A stretch of DNA of 64,000 nt, from NCBI RefSeq assembly GCF_033439725.1, contig NW_026944386.1:4092001-4156000 (forward strand), in the 5' to 3' direction. Position numbers and translations under genes: made by a program. Of this stretch, positions 23,609 to 35,130 are shown in pieces. This DNA comes from Neurospora tetraspora (lineage: Eukaryota > Ascomycota > Sordariomycetes > Sordariales > Sordariaceae). The notes under the pieces were generated by a model. That model ran no database searches. It was not told where the DNA came from and saw only the letters and a program-made list of their open reading frames with translations. Each line of letters starts with the position of its first letter. Positions within the stretch are counted from its first letter, which is position 1.

Positions 23609-24156
23609 CACTTTTCTTTTTCCTTTTTTTACTTTTCTTTTTGTTTACGCTCATTTGGTCGGTCATTCTGTGCTGTCTGTTCCTGGGTTATCACCTCACA
23701 TCGAGATGCGTGTCGAAGACTCTTTCTTCTCTTGTACCGGGCAATAAGCTCGGTTTTTCTTTCGAGTTCTGTAACCAGTTCCTCGTTTCTGCTACAGAGA
23801 GCAATCTGTATCACGGAAATGGCGAAATTGAATGAAAGCCAAAGAGACAACAAGGAAAAGGAGCTGTGCCTGGGGAGCTTCGTTTGCGGCACTAAAATAT
23901 CTGACTTGAAATGGGAGAAGCAAAAGTTTATTGTTCGCCATGGTTAGGTAGCAATGTGCTAAAGTGTCTTTATTACGTGTTAGACAATTTTTATACCGGG
24001 TGTTGAGCGTGATCAATGCGATTAGGTACCGGCATAGACACAAAACATCTATAGACGTCGTCGGGTTCAAGGAGTTGATGTCAGGAACGATATCTCTAAT
24101 GCTGGGGGGCTTTACACAACAACGCTGACTACATGTATCTGTTCTGTTGTCGTCCA

Positions 24157-25644
24157 CTACAGATGATACTTGAAATCCAGCTCCCCATCGCCCGTCTTGA
24201 CCTTCCTCGTATCCTCGACCTCCCCCCTACTGATCCTCTCCTTCTTCCTGTTACACGACCGGATATACAACCACAACCCAGCAATCAGAAACTCGGCCAC
24301 GACCAGCGACCCGAGCGAGAACGCGTTCCCCAGCAAATAAGGCTTCTCCCGATAGATCTGCCCGGCCACAATGCCCGCCGTATTGGCCATCGTCTGCTGG
24401 AACCCAATCGCCGCCGCCCTCCGATAGTGCGGGGCAACATTGACATTGAGCCAAGTCAAGTTCAGTCCCGGACCGCTGTACACCGCCACGGAGCAAAAGA
24501 ACGTCCCCAAAAACTTGACCCCGTTGCTCGTCGGGCAGATGATCAAGATATATCCCAAGATCCCAAAGACATTGGCAAACGCCACCAGCGGTCCCCTAAC
24601 AGAAAGCTTGTCCGACAAGAACGCCAGCGCCATGAAGCACAGCCCGCCCGTGATGTACACCGGAATAGTCAGGTACTGCGCCTGCACGCTATCGTGGCCC
24701 ATACTCTGGATAATGCTCGGCAAGAACGTGCTGAACCCGAACAGCAGGATATCCTGACAGAACTGAATCGCGCCACTCATCCACACCTTCATATCCTTGA
24801 GAGCAAACCGGATCTCCTCCCAGCTGAACTCCTCGCTGCCCATGTACTGCGCCCTCTGCCTCGCTCTGACCCTCATCATCCTCTTCTCATCCTCGCTCAG
24901 GAAATACGCCTCGGTCGGATCATTCGGCAGCGCGAACCATACCAGCGCACCGATGAAGATACTAAAGATTCCCTCGATGATATACACCCACCTCCACCCC
25001 GCCTGCCCCCCGATCCCGTCCATCTTGAGAATCAGGTACGCCAACAACCCCCCAAACGCGCCCGCAATAGCTGTGCACACAAACAGGTAACTCACCCGCC
25101 TCGCTTGCTCCTCGCGCTTATAAACCATCGTCAGATACAGATTCAGTCCCGGGAACAAACCCCCCTCGCACGCCCCCAACACCAGCCGCGCAGCATACAA
25201 TCCCCCAATATTCGTGATAAACCCCGAGAAAATGGTCGTCAACGACCAGATCACACATAAAGTGGTAAGCGTGACGCGGGGCGTCAACCGCTTGAGCAAG
25301 ATGGCCCAGGGCGCTTCGAAGGCGACGTAGGTGGCGTAGAAGATGGAGACGGCGGTGGAGAACTCGGAGGCGGAGGCGCCGATGTCTTCGGGCATGCCGG
25401 CGACTTTGACGTTGCCGATGTTGGAGCGGTCGAGGAAGCAGGAGAGGTAGACGAGCATGATGATGGGGACGAAGACCGAGTCGAGCTTGAGGAGGAGGGC
25501 GGCTTCGGCTTTGGGGTCGAGGACTTCGACTGTTTCTGTCACCGTCTCGGCGGTGGGTATATCGGTTGTAAACAACTCATTTTGGCGTTCGGGATCTGAC
25601 TTCTTTTCGGAGGGAGAGGTAGATCGTGGTGGTGAGGAGGCCAT
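24157..25644 (-). CDS. MFS transporter, allantoate-permease (Dal5/anion:cation symporter) family
   Basis: A single exon of 495 residues from the ATG at 25644. A charged N-terminus precedes the first helix; the loop CFLDRSNIGNVKVAG is characteristic of the Dal5/Tna1-like anion:cation symporter group, which imports carboxylates such as allantoate, nicotinate, pantothenate or biotin precursors. Further family features are LGACEGGLFPGLNLYLT, WRWVYIIEGI, and the late segment RRAAAIGFQQTMANTAGIV. About twelve membrane segments are seen and the C-terminus is hydrophilic. Length is normal for the family. The substrate cannot be read from sequence. Synonymous codons change from C-ending in the first quarter to G-ending afterwards. 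Confidence 0.9.
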   Translation of the reverse strand: MASSPPRSTSPSEKKSDPERQNELFTTDIPTAETVTETVEVLDPKAEAALLLKLDSVFVPIIMLVYLSCFLDRSNIGNVKVAGMPEDIGASASEFSTAVSIFYATYVAFEAPWAILLKRLTPRVTLTTLCVIWSLTTIFSGFITNIGGLYAARLVLGACEGGLFPGLNLYLTMVYKREEQARRVSYLFVCTAIAGAFGGLLAYLILKMDGIGGQAGWRWVYIIEGIFSIFIGALVWFALPNDPTEAYFLSEDEKRMMRVRARQRAQYMGSEEFSWEEIRFALKDMKVWMSGAIQFCQDILLFGFSTFLPSIIQSMGHDSVQAQYLTIPVYITGGLCFMALAFLSDKLSVRGPLVAFANVFGILGYILIICPTSNGVKFLGTFFCSVAVYSGPGLNLTWLNVNVAPHYRRAAAIGFQQTMANTAGIVAGQIYREKPYLLGNAFSLGSLVVAEFLIAGLWLYIRSCNRKKERISRGEVEDTRKVKTGDGELDFKYHL

Positions 25645-26267
25645 GGTACTATCTGGTAACAGCCGTGGAAGATGGCGCGAACATCGTTGGTGAAATGACG
25701 GGGGAGTGTCCTCTTTTTGTTCTCCTCATGGCCCCGACATAGCTTCTATTAAGTGGCGGCGATCTCAAATCGATAATCTGGCACCTTCCGCTATCGGCCT
25801 AACGATTACCTATCGTCGCTCTTGTCTCAGAGTATCTCCGATAAGACGCAGGCAAAGTGTTTATCAAGCGTTGGACATGACGTTACAATGCATCGACTAG
25901 CTCAAGCGGTCGGTATCTCCCATGTGGGGAGCGAATCACAGCCAAGCCTGTCGCAGATCGTCAACGAAAATGTCCTAGACCGTTCCGTTATCAGTCCCGG
26001 TACTTCAAGACAGCCGTTTAAACATTTCCGCTCTGAATTTGCTATGCGAATTGTCGTATAACGACAACACAACATAGCATCGATGGGGACATCAGGAACG
26101 GGCGGGCATCTCTCCTAAGCACAACATGTTCACAATCAGTCCGCTCCGACGCCTTCTATCCAATGAGTTGTTTTTCATTACCCAACCCCACCCAAACTCC
26201 AAGCCATAATAAACATTACAAGACATTATCCTTTTCCAAGCCATCATAGAACAATACAACCGCACCC
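25645..26267. other. intergenic between two minus-strand genes
   Basis: Promoter region of the transporter gene on the left and the 3' flank of the acetyltransferase gene on the right. No motif-bearing open frame or RNA gene was seen. Confidence 0.4.
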
Positions 26268-27067
26268 TTACAGCTTGGTCTTGCTGGAGGGGGCGTTAAA
26301 GTTGGGGTATCCCTTCTCCTTCCACTCATAAAAGCTCATGCCGTTCGCCGACGAGGGCATGCGGACGACCAAGGGAACAACGATATCCTCCTCGACGCCG
26401 AGGGTCTCGGCCTTGTGGACAATGGTCTCCTTGAGGATCTCGTAACCGGCCTTCTCGTAGAGGCCAATGGACGAAGGGGAAGACTCGAAGTAGATGGGAA
26501 GCTGGCAGCGCTCGGAGAGGTCGAGACCGAACTTGGCGAGGGCCATACCACCCTTGCGGCCCTGGCACCTGGGGTCAACGCCAATGACGTGGGCATCTGT
26601 TATCGCGTCTATCAGCAGATGTCACACTATAAAAAGGGAACATGATAAAACAAAGATGACCCACAGATATAAGGCTTGCCACCAAACAACTGCTCCCTCA
26701 TGTCGTGCAAAGGGTTGAGCACTTTCTCGGCCCTCTCCCTCTGCTCGCCCTCGAGCCAGGGGACGCCGTGGTTCTTGCGCTCCTCCTCGGACCGCTCACG
26801 GACAAAGATGTCGACCAGGCCCATGCCCAGGATCTCGCCGTCGGCCATGTCGACCGCCTTGAAGGTGTACTGCGAGTCCGAGGTGTGCCAGTACTCGAGG
26901 GTGCCCTTGGCGTGGGCCTCGCGGAATTCGGCCGCGGTGGTGTCGACGCCGGGGAAGAGGATCTTGAGCATGATCTCGCCCATGCGCTCGCCCTTGAAGG
27001 CGGCGAAGTAGGACTCGTACACGCGACGGATGTCAGGGATGAGGGCGGGGAGGACGGCGACGACCAT
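26268..27067 (-). CDS. GNAT-family N-acetyltransferase
   Basis: Two exons, 26665-27067 and 26268-26596, give 243 residues; the 68-bp intron has donor GTGGGT and acceptor ACAG. The acetyl-CoA-binding motif is VIGVDPRCQGRKGGMAL (the Q/R-x-x-G-x-G/A turn), followed by FESSPSSIGLYEKAGY, the usual beta5/alpha4 region. The N-terminal half (DIRRVYESYFAAFKGERMG) is typical of small fungal GNAT proteins annotated as acyltransferases. The start at 27067 (MVVAVLPALIP) is preferred over an upstream in-frame start because it begins just before the first beta strand. The substrate is unknown; small molecules or protein N-termini are both possible. Confidence 0.85.
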
Positions 27068-28523
27068 TTTGGCGGTGTTTCGGGGCGTTTTGGATGAGAA
27101 ACGGCTGGTTAGGTAGATGGAAGGAGGAAGTCCACTGTTTTCGCGGGCGGCTGAAGTCGGACGATTCGGATCTGATAAGATCTTTTGGGCTTGATGAAAC
27201 AAGACGAGAAGGGAGTAAGCCAGTTCGAGACAAAGATCAGAGATCTCGTGCCTCTTTATCTGATGATCTGATCAGATAAATGACTGCCGATCCACTCCGA
27301 CAGCTGCAGCCAAGGAGACCATGACTAGAAAAGTGAACGAGTTGCTGGGTTCCCCCCAACAAACCGAAGCGCCCAGAAGGACGAGAACACGCCGCACGCG
27401 AGATGGTGAACCGTGGCATCGTGGGATGGCGCTGGCTTCGGTGGCCTAGGTAACCTGGGCGACGCCGGCCAGCATGAGCCAGCATGGCGCCATACTCGCA
27501 AGCGATGAGGAGGGGGGGGAGGACCTGGTCTCGAACTCTCTCCACATCGTGACTTTGACCAACCAACTCATGCGGTGTACGAGGAGTGTCTCCGGGACAC
27601 CGCCGCGGCGAGCTACTGAGCTCGGTTAGAGCGTGGTTCAGATGTAGCTGAAGTTTGGAATACAAGCTGCTGTCCACCGAGCCAAGAAAGGTTCAAGTTG
27701 AAAAGAAGAGGTATCTGGGCCATCAAGGTTGATGATCACTATGGACCATTCATGGTCACGATCCGGGAGCGTGGCACCCACGTGTTACCCATCGCCGATG
27801 GGTGCTGGATTTGGTGATGAAAATGTCGATCGGTTGTCCACACGACACGACAGTTTGATGGATCCGAGGGGGTGGGACTCACACTCGCGATCAAAACAAC
27901 GCACTGTCTTGGCCATCATCCGATCTGGGATGATTCATGTCATGGTACCATTCCTGTGGGCCAGATCTTATCAGTCGCTCTTCGCATTCGCTCGATACGA
28001 GATTTCCGGATGTGGTGTGGATGCTTGGTGGGAAAACTTTGTCCAACGATGTCCCTTGTTGGTGTTTTGGTCTTGGGAGGTCTTGGGACTAGAAGACCCG
28101 GCCGTTTGCCCTTCCCCGTTTAGAGTTATCAGATCCGTTTTCGAACCCACCGGGGGAAGCTCGCTTCGTTACTTTGTAACTTAATTCATGATATGGTCGG
28201 ATTGTTTGTGGGGGCTGGATACAAAAATGGGAGAATACAGGTTTGACAGGCAGGAAATCGCATGAAACAAATACCGAGTCCAATCTTCCCCAACGACTGA
28301 TCTCAAACACTCTCTTGGTCCCTGGCCATCACTCCTTCCTCAGACTCGCGGTCAGAGTGTGTACAAGAAAGGAGCGCAATGGAGGGCGAGTGGGAAAGAG
28401 CCACCAGCTCAACGAACTCGTCGCCGACCGTCCTGAACATCTGTCATTCAATCAGCGCCTTCCAAAATTACACAAAGATGACTGGCTTCAGACTCACCGG
28501 TAAGAAGTACCTTGCCAAATCCA
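27068..28523. other. intergenic, 1.5 kb
   Basis: No supported gene. The first 200 bases are the acetyltransferase promoter, with several GATC/TCAGAT repeats around 27165-27290. Longer open frames (for example near 27237-27677 minus and 27729-28184 plus) carry no recognisable motif. Confidence 0.4.
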
Positions 28524-28715
28524 CTAGGCGTAACTACACGTACACCCCTCTCTCTTTGCGGGATCGAACGAAGGCCAAGGGACGCACAGGTATCCTCTCG
28601 GGCACGCTACCCCGGAGGCTCCGCATTGGTTTACGGAACAGGGGCCGGTGTAAGCCGCCATTGCTGGCGAGAGTGCTGTGATGCCGAAGAGGATGAGGAT
28701 CTTGGTGAGTTGCAT
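28524..28715 (-). CDS. 63-residue secreted cysteine-rich peptide
   Basis: A single exon of 63 residues starting at the ATG 28715 (MQLTKILILFGITALSPAMA). The first 20 residues are a signal peptide. The mature peptide of about 43 residues has six cysteines in the arrangement CSVNQCGASGVACPRGYLC, then CTCSYA at the C-terminus, likely three disulphides. The open frame runs upstream through another possible start, but the signal peptide fixes this one. It resembles fungal small secreted peptides of unknown role, with spacing superficially like knottin or hevein-like folds. I assign no function. Confidence 0.7.
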   Translation of the reverse strand: MQLTKILILFGITALSPAMAAYTGPCSVNQCGASGVACPRGYLCVPWPSFDPAKREGCTCSYA

Positions 28716-29261
28716 ATTGCCGAGTGAAGGTATGATGTTTTCGAGCTGTACGGTGTCGTTTGATGTTGATACAAATTGATCGGAAAGCACCTGGCTACCA
28801 AGACCAGCTTCCACTTCTTATAGTTGCCTATTCATGGTCATGTCTATGTCTTTGGACTGCCGATCTCAGTTCAATATAGCATGAGCAGGTTTAAAAAAAT
28901 ACCTCAGGACTGGATGCCGGCCAACGGGCCAAGACCGCCGCGAGGTTGAGTTAAACAAAGTCCGATACTCAGCCGCAATGACAAGTGATCTCCCGCGTTG
29001 GAAGATTGTACAAACACCTTATTTGTAACCTCTTGGCTTCTTGGTGTTGATGGATTTGCGCTTATTCCGACGCCAGCGGATTGATCGTCGCCAACCACAC
29101 GTCGTCAGCCTGGGCTTGGCTTCATGTACACCGCGTTCCTTCCCAGGCATGACCGCTCAACACATATTGTGAATGCAACTGCGATAAGGGATGAAGTGAA
29201 AAAGAAACGGAAGGATCATTCCTCCCAGAGATTGGAACTACTCCTCATCTCAATCATCCAC
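28716..29261. other. intergenic
   Basis: Promoter of the secreted peptide gene and 3' flank of the mannanase gene. No other feature seen. Confidence 0.4.
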
Positions 29262-30635
29262 CTAGTGCCTCCACTCATTCAACTTCTGCACCACCTTGGC
29301 ATGCTTATACACCAGCTCCTTGGCCTCGTCATCCTCCAAGTAGATGGTGAACGAATCATCATGATTGCGTCCATACGAGTACCCGCCATAGCCAAACTGC
29401 CAGTACATGTCGCCCGCCAGCTTCTCCTGGACGGCAATCTTCTGCCAGCCGCCAATGACCTCGAGCCTGGTCTCGTTCTTGACCTGGCCGAGCTGGTCTA
29501 GACGGCCCTTGTCGGTCATCCACCCGTACTCCTCGAGCACGACGGGCTTCTTGACGGCGCGGCCCGAGGCGGCGTGGTCGCGGATCCATTGGTTGGACCA
29601 CTCGACGCTCTTGGACCACCACTGTCGACATTGTCAGTTCCAGTTCAGGGTAATAATGCCTTTAAAGGGTGGGGAGAGAAACTTACATCAGGATACAAAT
29701 GCAGCGTCCCAAAGTCCACATTCCTCAACCCCAACTCCTTATCGAAATCCCCTCCATCCCACCCATTATAAAACCCATCATCATCACTCTGCCTGTTAAA
29801 CCCACCTTCACCACCCCACGTAACCAAGTGATTCCCATCCAAACTCTTCACGTACATGCTCATCTCATCAATCCACTTCGTCAACGTCTCCGTCGTACAA
29901 TTCTCGCTCCTGGGCAAATTCCTCGTCCCATCGGCGCCACATCTCGGCTCATTCGCCAACTCCCACCCCATAATCGCCGGCGAGTCGCGATACCTCGTCA
30001 CCATGGCTTTCACGTACTTCTTAAACGCGGCCTTGATCTTGGGCTGCGTGTAAAAGTCGTCGTGGTACTTGCCGCCCAGGTTGACGGTGTAGACGTCCAT
30101 GCCGCCGTAATCGGCCCAGTTGTTGGTCAGAGCGACGATGAGCTTGATGCCGGTTTTGGAGGCGGAGTCAACGACATTGTCGAAGGGCGAGACGTCGATG
30201 GTTTGCTTGCCGTTGTCCCACCACTGGAAAACGGTCTCGGTGGCGCCGGCGCCTTCGCCGCCGTATTGAGGCAGACCGGAGGGGATGTAAGTGCGGTTTT
30301 TGTCGTTGAAGCCCCAGGTGCGGAAGACGGTGAGGCCGGCGGCGCGGGCGGCTTTCATGCCTGCTTCGACGTCGGATTTGTCCTACACAGATTGGTAAGG
30401 TAAGTTAGCATCGGGGCTTTGTGGGATAGGACAACATGGGATGGATGATGGCGGTACTAACGTTGAAAGGGAAGTAGTAGGCATTGCTACCAGCAAAGTA
30501 GAAGTCCTTTCCGTCGAGCTTGAAGTGGTCACCCTCAGCAGTGACAAAGCCCTTGGGGACCTTGCCTTTGCCGGGGGCTGCCGACACGCCGGTGGCGAGC
30601 AGGGAGAGGATGGAGAGGAAGTGGCCTTGACGCAT
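29262..30635 (-). CDS. GH5 endo-beta-1,4-mannanase, secreted
   Basis: Three exons, 30462-30635, 29687-30382 and 29262-29621, give 409 residues; introns are 79 bp (donor GTTAGT) and 65 bp (donor GTAAGT). The signal peptide ends near residue 19 (GVSA before APGKGK). The GH5 barrel shows [18 protein letters not shown], the acid/base motif [10 protein letters not shown] (Glu203), LHLYPD, and the nucleophile region VVLEEYGW, then MYWQFGYGG. This is the subfamily-7 pattern of fungal beta-mannanases, which cleave internal mannosidic bonds of hemicellulose. No cellulose-binding module is present. TATATAAG lies about 90 bp upstream of the ATG. The next gene rightward encodes a CFEM protein, also secreted. 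Confidence 0.93.
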
Positions 30636-31340
30636 CTTGACAGTTGCCTTTGTAGGAGGAGAGAAGACCGAAAGAGTCAACTGGGGAGCCCAAATCCTAC
30701 TTCATTTCAACAAAGGCATGTCGAACTTATATACACGAACTCGCCCATCACGTCACTTACATTGATCGAACGTCTTTGGGACATTTCCTATTTGGGAGGG
30801 CGGTGGTTGCTTCCCCGGATTTGAGGGGATCAAGAGGTGTTAGTCGAGCCGAGGCTTGGCATCCAATTGTTAACGGGCGACGGACATCGTTCACCCGCCC
30901 TCGCCGCCGCTATACCCCAAGTTTTCTCCAGGTTTCCCCGCCGGTCGGTTCCTGGCAGGTAGGGTTACTCTCTCATCAATCGGTGAGGCCATGATCGATC
31001 AAGTTGGCCAATCATGAGGCATCATGAAGGAAACCAGTTGGTGGTTGCGTGTTGGGCGAAATCTAATTCTAGAACTGCTAGGATCGCTGCACTCGCGCCG
31101 ATGCCCCCGGTTCCTGGCTCAAGACCCTCGTGACTGTCACGGACGACTGGTATACGCGTCGCAAGGGCTGGAGGAACCGGGGAGCTTAAACTTCCCATAC
31201 CCCCCTTTTTACAAAAGAGAAGCCAGGAGCAGTTTTATACGCCTTCTCTGTCCCTACTGTCCAACATCCATCTTCGAACGATAGTCCGCCGACACCTCAC
31301 ACCTTCCCCGTTCTCAGCCACTGTCTTTCCCACAAAAGAC
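30636..31340. other. intergenic, mannanase promoter region
   Basis: Upstream region of the mannanase gene, with TATATA near 30728, and the 3' flank of the CFEM gene. No gene was recognised. Confidence 0.4.
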
Positions 31341-31722
31341 TTAGGCCTTGGTGACACACTGCTCGCAGATGGCATTCGCAACCTGGCCAACAACGGGAGC
31401 AAGAGCAGCACCGCGAGCCTGAGCAACACAAGGCATCACAGCAGCCTGCATCGCCGCGGCATTCTTGCACTGGCACTCAAAGTCCATGTACTTGGTGCAG
31501 CCGATTTCGATAGCAGCTGCGGAAATGCAAGGGACCTGGGTATCTATCTGTTAGTCGGCCTGTGCCAGCTAAGGTAAGTGGTGAGTGTCTGTCCTGACTT
31601 ACACCGCACTCGGGCATCTGAGCAGTGACGGGGCAAGAGGCGACTGGAGGACCAGTTTGTGGGCGCGCCGAGGTGAAGGCGATGGAGGAGAGGAGGGTGA
31701 TGGGGATGGTGGTGCACTGCAT
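31341..31722 (-). CDS. CFEM-domain secreted protein
   Basis: Two exons, 31603-31722 and 31341-31535, give 104 residues; the 67-bp intron has donor GTAAGT, a CTAAC branch and acceptor CCAG. A signal peptide ends near residue 19. The eight-cysteine CFEM pattern is complete after splicing: PECGVPC, GC, ECQC, PC, then IC and QC near the C-terminus. CFEM proteins bind haem or sit in cell walls and membranes of ascomycetes. This one has no GPI signal or membrane anchor, so it is likely freely secreted. The Asp used by haem-binding CFEM proteins is not obvious in the first cysteine segment. Confidence 0.85.
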
Positions 31723-32969
31723 GTTGGCTGGCCTTGACTTGTGAATAACAAGGGAGCAGGCAAGTCACTGTGTAAGTGGAATGTGTCTGATGTTGCCATC
31801 TTCATTGACGTTGACTACATTGAGCCTTTATACTCGGCCAACAGCCCTCTTCTTCTTCCATTTCTCACAGACTGTGTTCAAAGTGTTTTCAGTTTTGATG
31901 AAGTCCGTTTTCCCACGACGGAAGTCCGTTAGGCATTCATGCACTTGACATGATAGCCATATTGCCCGTAAAGGTCAGCCAGGAACGATGAGGTAGGAAA
32001 TATAGTACCGAGATTTAACCGCGGGATTCTGACTTGTGTAGATGCTCGGCAAGGTGAGTCCGAGGTGGTATTCGAGCTCGCCGATGAAGAGACAAGTCCG
32101 TCGACAGCAGTGTGCAGTTGGAGAAGTCCGGCCGGTAAAGCTCACACGGGAATATGATGGAGTTGCTTCATCCTTCATCATCCATTGCCTGTCAAGCTTA
32201 TAAGATCAACAGCTGTGCCGACCATCGGAGCTCAGCCACGAGTCATAGACGCCGTTCATCGCATTCAGCCTCGTCGATGGTGATTCAATCCAATTCATCA
32301 TCACCGGTTTGCATCATCAATCCCAACATGACGCTGTTACATTGGGATGGCTGGGAGTTGGCCTGTGGTCGAGCGGGAATCGCGGGATCGGGACGGAAAA
32401 CGATTCCGAGATGCCGTTGGTGAGAACAAGTTGGTGAGGGGAAGCTTGAGCTTGGGAGGTTGTGAGCTGATCGTTGTCGTTGACTGTGAGGGGTCTTGGG
32501 GGTCTGCCGAGGGGAGCTGTGAGGGGATTGAGGGGGTCGAGAAAAGCCTGCCCAGCCATCCATTTCTGTCAATCCGACAGCGCCTGCCATTTGCGCCAGC
32601 ATACACACATGCCGGTGGAATGACATGACGCCTGGGCCGGCCCGCCGTCAAAGCTCCACATGTGGCGCCAAATGAGCGGATTGGATTGGGGCCATTTTGA
32701 GGCCATTGGGCCCTGGACTTGGCGACTGGACGGTGGACAGTGGACTGTGGGGGACGCTGTAACGTCGCCGGAGCTAAACATCATCGAGATTGGCCTGTCG
32801 TCCTGTGTGAATCATCCGACGAATTCGACACCAAGTCCGACCTAGGCTCTAAAGACGGGAGCTGTCCCCTTCTTGATCGAAAGTCTGTCTCTCCTCTCTC
32901 TCCTCCTCCTCTCCTTCCTCTCACCACCACCCGACAACGATCCTTCTCTGTCGACAGAAATCGCCCACG
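31723..32969. other. intergenic, 1.25 kb, divergent promoters
   Basis: Lies between the CFEM gene (-) and the aspartate aminotransferase gene (+). The last 100 bases before 32970 are a CT-rich leader typical of highly expressed fungal genes (CTCCTCTCTCTCCTCCTCC). Open frames here lack motifs. Confidence 0.45.
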
Positions 32970-34605
32970 ATGCTTTCCTCGGTCAGACTTGTTACGCGCA
33001 GAGCTGCTGTCAGAAGCGCTTTCGCTTCCCCTGGTCGCAGCTTGGTTGCTGTCCGCGCCGCCTCGTTCTGGGCTAACGTCCCTCAAGGTCCTCCTGTAAG
33101 TTTCCATGTCATGGCATTGCAGCAAGGGAAATGCGTTATGCTAACCACTATGCGCGCAACAGGATGTATGTCATTCCCCAGATTTCAAACCTCAATAGCT
33201 TCAGTTCGAGCCCGAGCTATCTCCGTCTTCGCGCTGTGTCCGTCTTCGGTGTTGCTAACCCCGCGCTCGTTGTCGCGTCTGACAGGCCATTCTCGGTACG
33301 TAATGCGACATTAACACCACGAGTTACAAACTGACATCGTCCAGGTATCACGGAAGCTTTCAAGGCCGACCCCTTCGACAAGAAGATCAACCTCGGTATG
33401 TCAACACCCCGAGCACATGCTATTTGCCCCTCATCCTACGCGACTCCACCACGATCTACCACTGTTCGGAGACTAGCTTCAACAATAGCTAACCGATTCG
33501 GACAGGTGTCGGTGCCTACCGCGATGACAAGGGCAAGCCTTACGTCCTCCCCTCCGTTCGCAAGGCCGAGGACAAGGTCATCCACTCCCGCCTGAACAAG
33601 GAGTACGCCGGCATCACCGGTGTCCCCGAGTTCACCAAGGCCGCCGCCGTTCTCGCCTACGGCAAGGACAGCTCCGCCCTTGACCGTCTCGTCATCACCC
33701 AGTCCATCTCGGGTACCGGTGCCCTCCGCATCGGCGGTGAATTCCTCGCCCGCTTCTTCCCCGGAGCCAAGAAGATCTACATCCCCACCCCTTCGTGGGC
33801 CAACCACGGCGCCGTCTTCCGTGACTCCGGTCTCGAGGTCGCCCAGTATGCCTACTACGACAAGAACACCATCGGCCTCGACTTCGAGGGTCTTATCCGC
33901 GACCTCAAGGCTGCCCCCAACAACTCCATCTTCCTCTTCCACGCCTGCGCCCACAACCCCACCGGTGTCGACCCCACCCCCGAGCAGTGGAAGGAGATCG
34001 AGGCCGTCGTCAAGGACAAGGGCCACTACTCCTTCTTCGACATGGCCTACCAGGGTTTCGCTTCCGGCGACATCCACAAGGACGCTTTCGCCGTTCGCTA
34101 CTTCGTCGAGCAGGGCCACAACATCGCCCTTGCCCAGTCCTTCGCCAAGAACATGGGTCTCTACGGCGAGCGTGTCGGTGCTTTCTCCATCGTCTGCGCT
34201 GACGCCGACGAGAAGAAGCGCGTTGACTCGCAGGTCAAGATTCTTGTCCGCCCTCTCTACTCCAACCCCCCTATCCACGGTGCCCGCATCGCCGCCGAGA
34301 TCCTCAACACCACCGAGCTTTACGAGCAGTGGCTTACCGAGGTCAAGGAGATGGCCGACCGCATCATCAAGATGCGCGCCCTCCTCAAGGAGAACCTCGA
34401 GAAGCTCGGCAGCAAGCACGACTGGAGCCACATCACCAAGCAGATCGGCATGTTCGCCTACACCGGTCTGACCCCCGAGCAGATGGACAAGCTGGCCAAG
34501 GAGCACAGCGTGTATGCCACCAAGGACGGCCGTATCTCTGTTGCTGGTATCACTAGCGAGAACGTTGGTCGTCTTGCTGAGGCCATCTTCAAAGTCAAGG
34601 GTTAG
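32970..34605 (+). CDS. mitochondrial aspartate aminotransferase
   Basis: Five exons, 32970-33095, 33163-33165, 33286-33295, 33345-33395 and 33506-34605, give 429 residues. Exon 2 is a single GAT codon and exon 3 only ten bases; both are needed to read GPPDAILGITEAF, which is highly conserved in these enzymes. The N-terminus is an Arg/Ser/Ala-rich mitochondrial presequence. The class-I aminotransferase fold shows [33 protein letters not shown], and the PLP lysine at residue 278 in [13 protein letters not shown]. It interconverts aspartate plus 2-oxoglutarate with oxaloacetate plus glutamate in the matrix. Codons are strongly biased to C-ending forms, suggesting high expression. Confidence 0.95.
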
Positions 34606-35130
34606 ATGTGTTGACGACAAAAGATTTAGACTTGTAAAAAGTTATAAAAGGCAGTTTGGAGTTGGTTGGTTGTGGCGGGACTTTATGATGGTTTCTTTTT
34701 TTCTGTTTTCTTGAATGATACACAAAAAGGGGGCGGTTTTGGCTTTTCACGTAGCCTTGTATGATGAATAATGGTACATGACGAATCAGATATCTACGGA
34801 GCAATTCCCTTGGTCATGATTTTGCATTGTAGACTTGAATCTTTGGATAGTGTCAGTGAAAGTCGCCGGTTTTCAAGCAGGCTCATCCGCTTAGAACCTT
34901 GTTGACCACCCTCAGTAGCCCTGCACATGAACTTCGTACACATGTAGACAGTTCTCGATAAGATACCGCGAATTTTGTAGGACAATTCACTGACAGCACG
35001 AGGTCTAATCGTCCACAATGCTTGCCTTCAACCTCTAAAATCCCATTTTTATACACACAAGATATGGTACAGCCGTCGTCCGCAACAGCGGAATAAGACG
35101 GTAATCAGACCCTCTTCAGAATTGTCCCAT
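34606..35130. other. intergenic between convergent genes
   Basis: 3' flanks of the aminotransferase (+) and bL28m (-) genes. Nothing further seen. Confidence 0.4.

Larger units (their letters stand above)
21127..24156. other. 3-kb gene-poor region
   Basis: No convincing protein gene; open frames are short, overlapping and lack motifs. It contains the second copy of a dispersed repeat (22235-22333) and a tRNA-like transcription unit near 23511-23608, listed separately. The right end follows the 3' end of the minus-strand transporter gene. Confidence 0.5.
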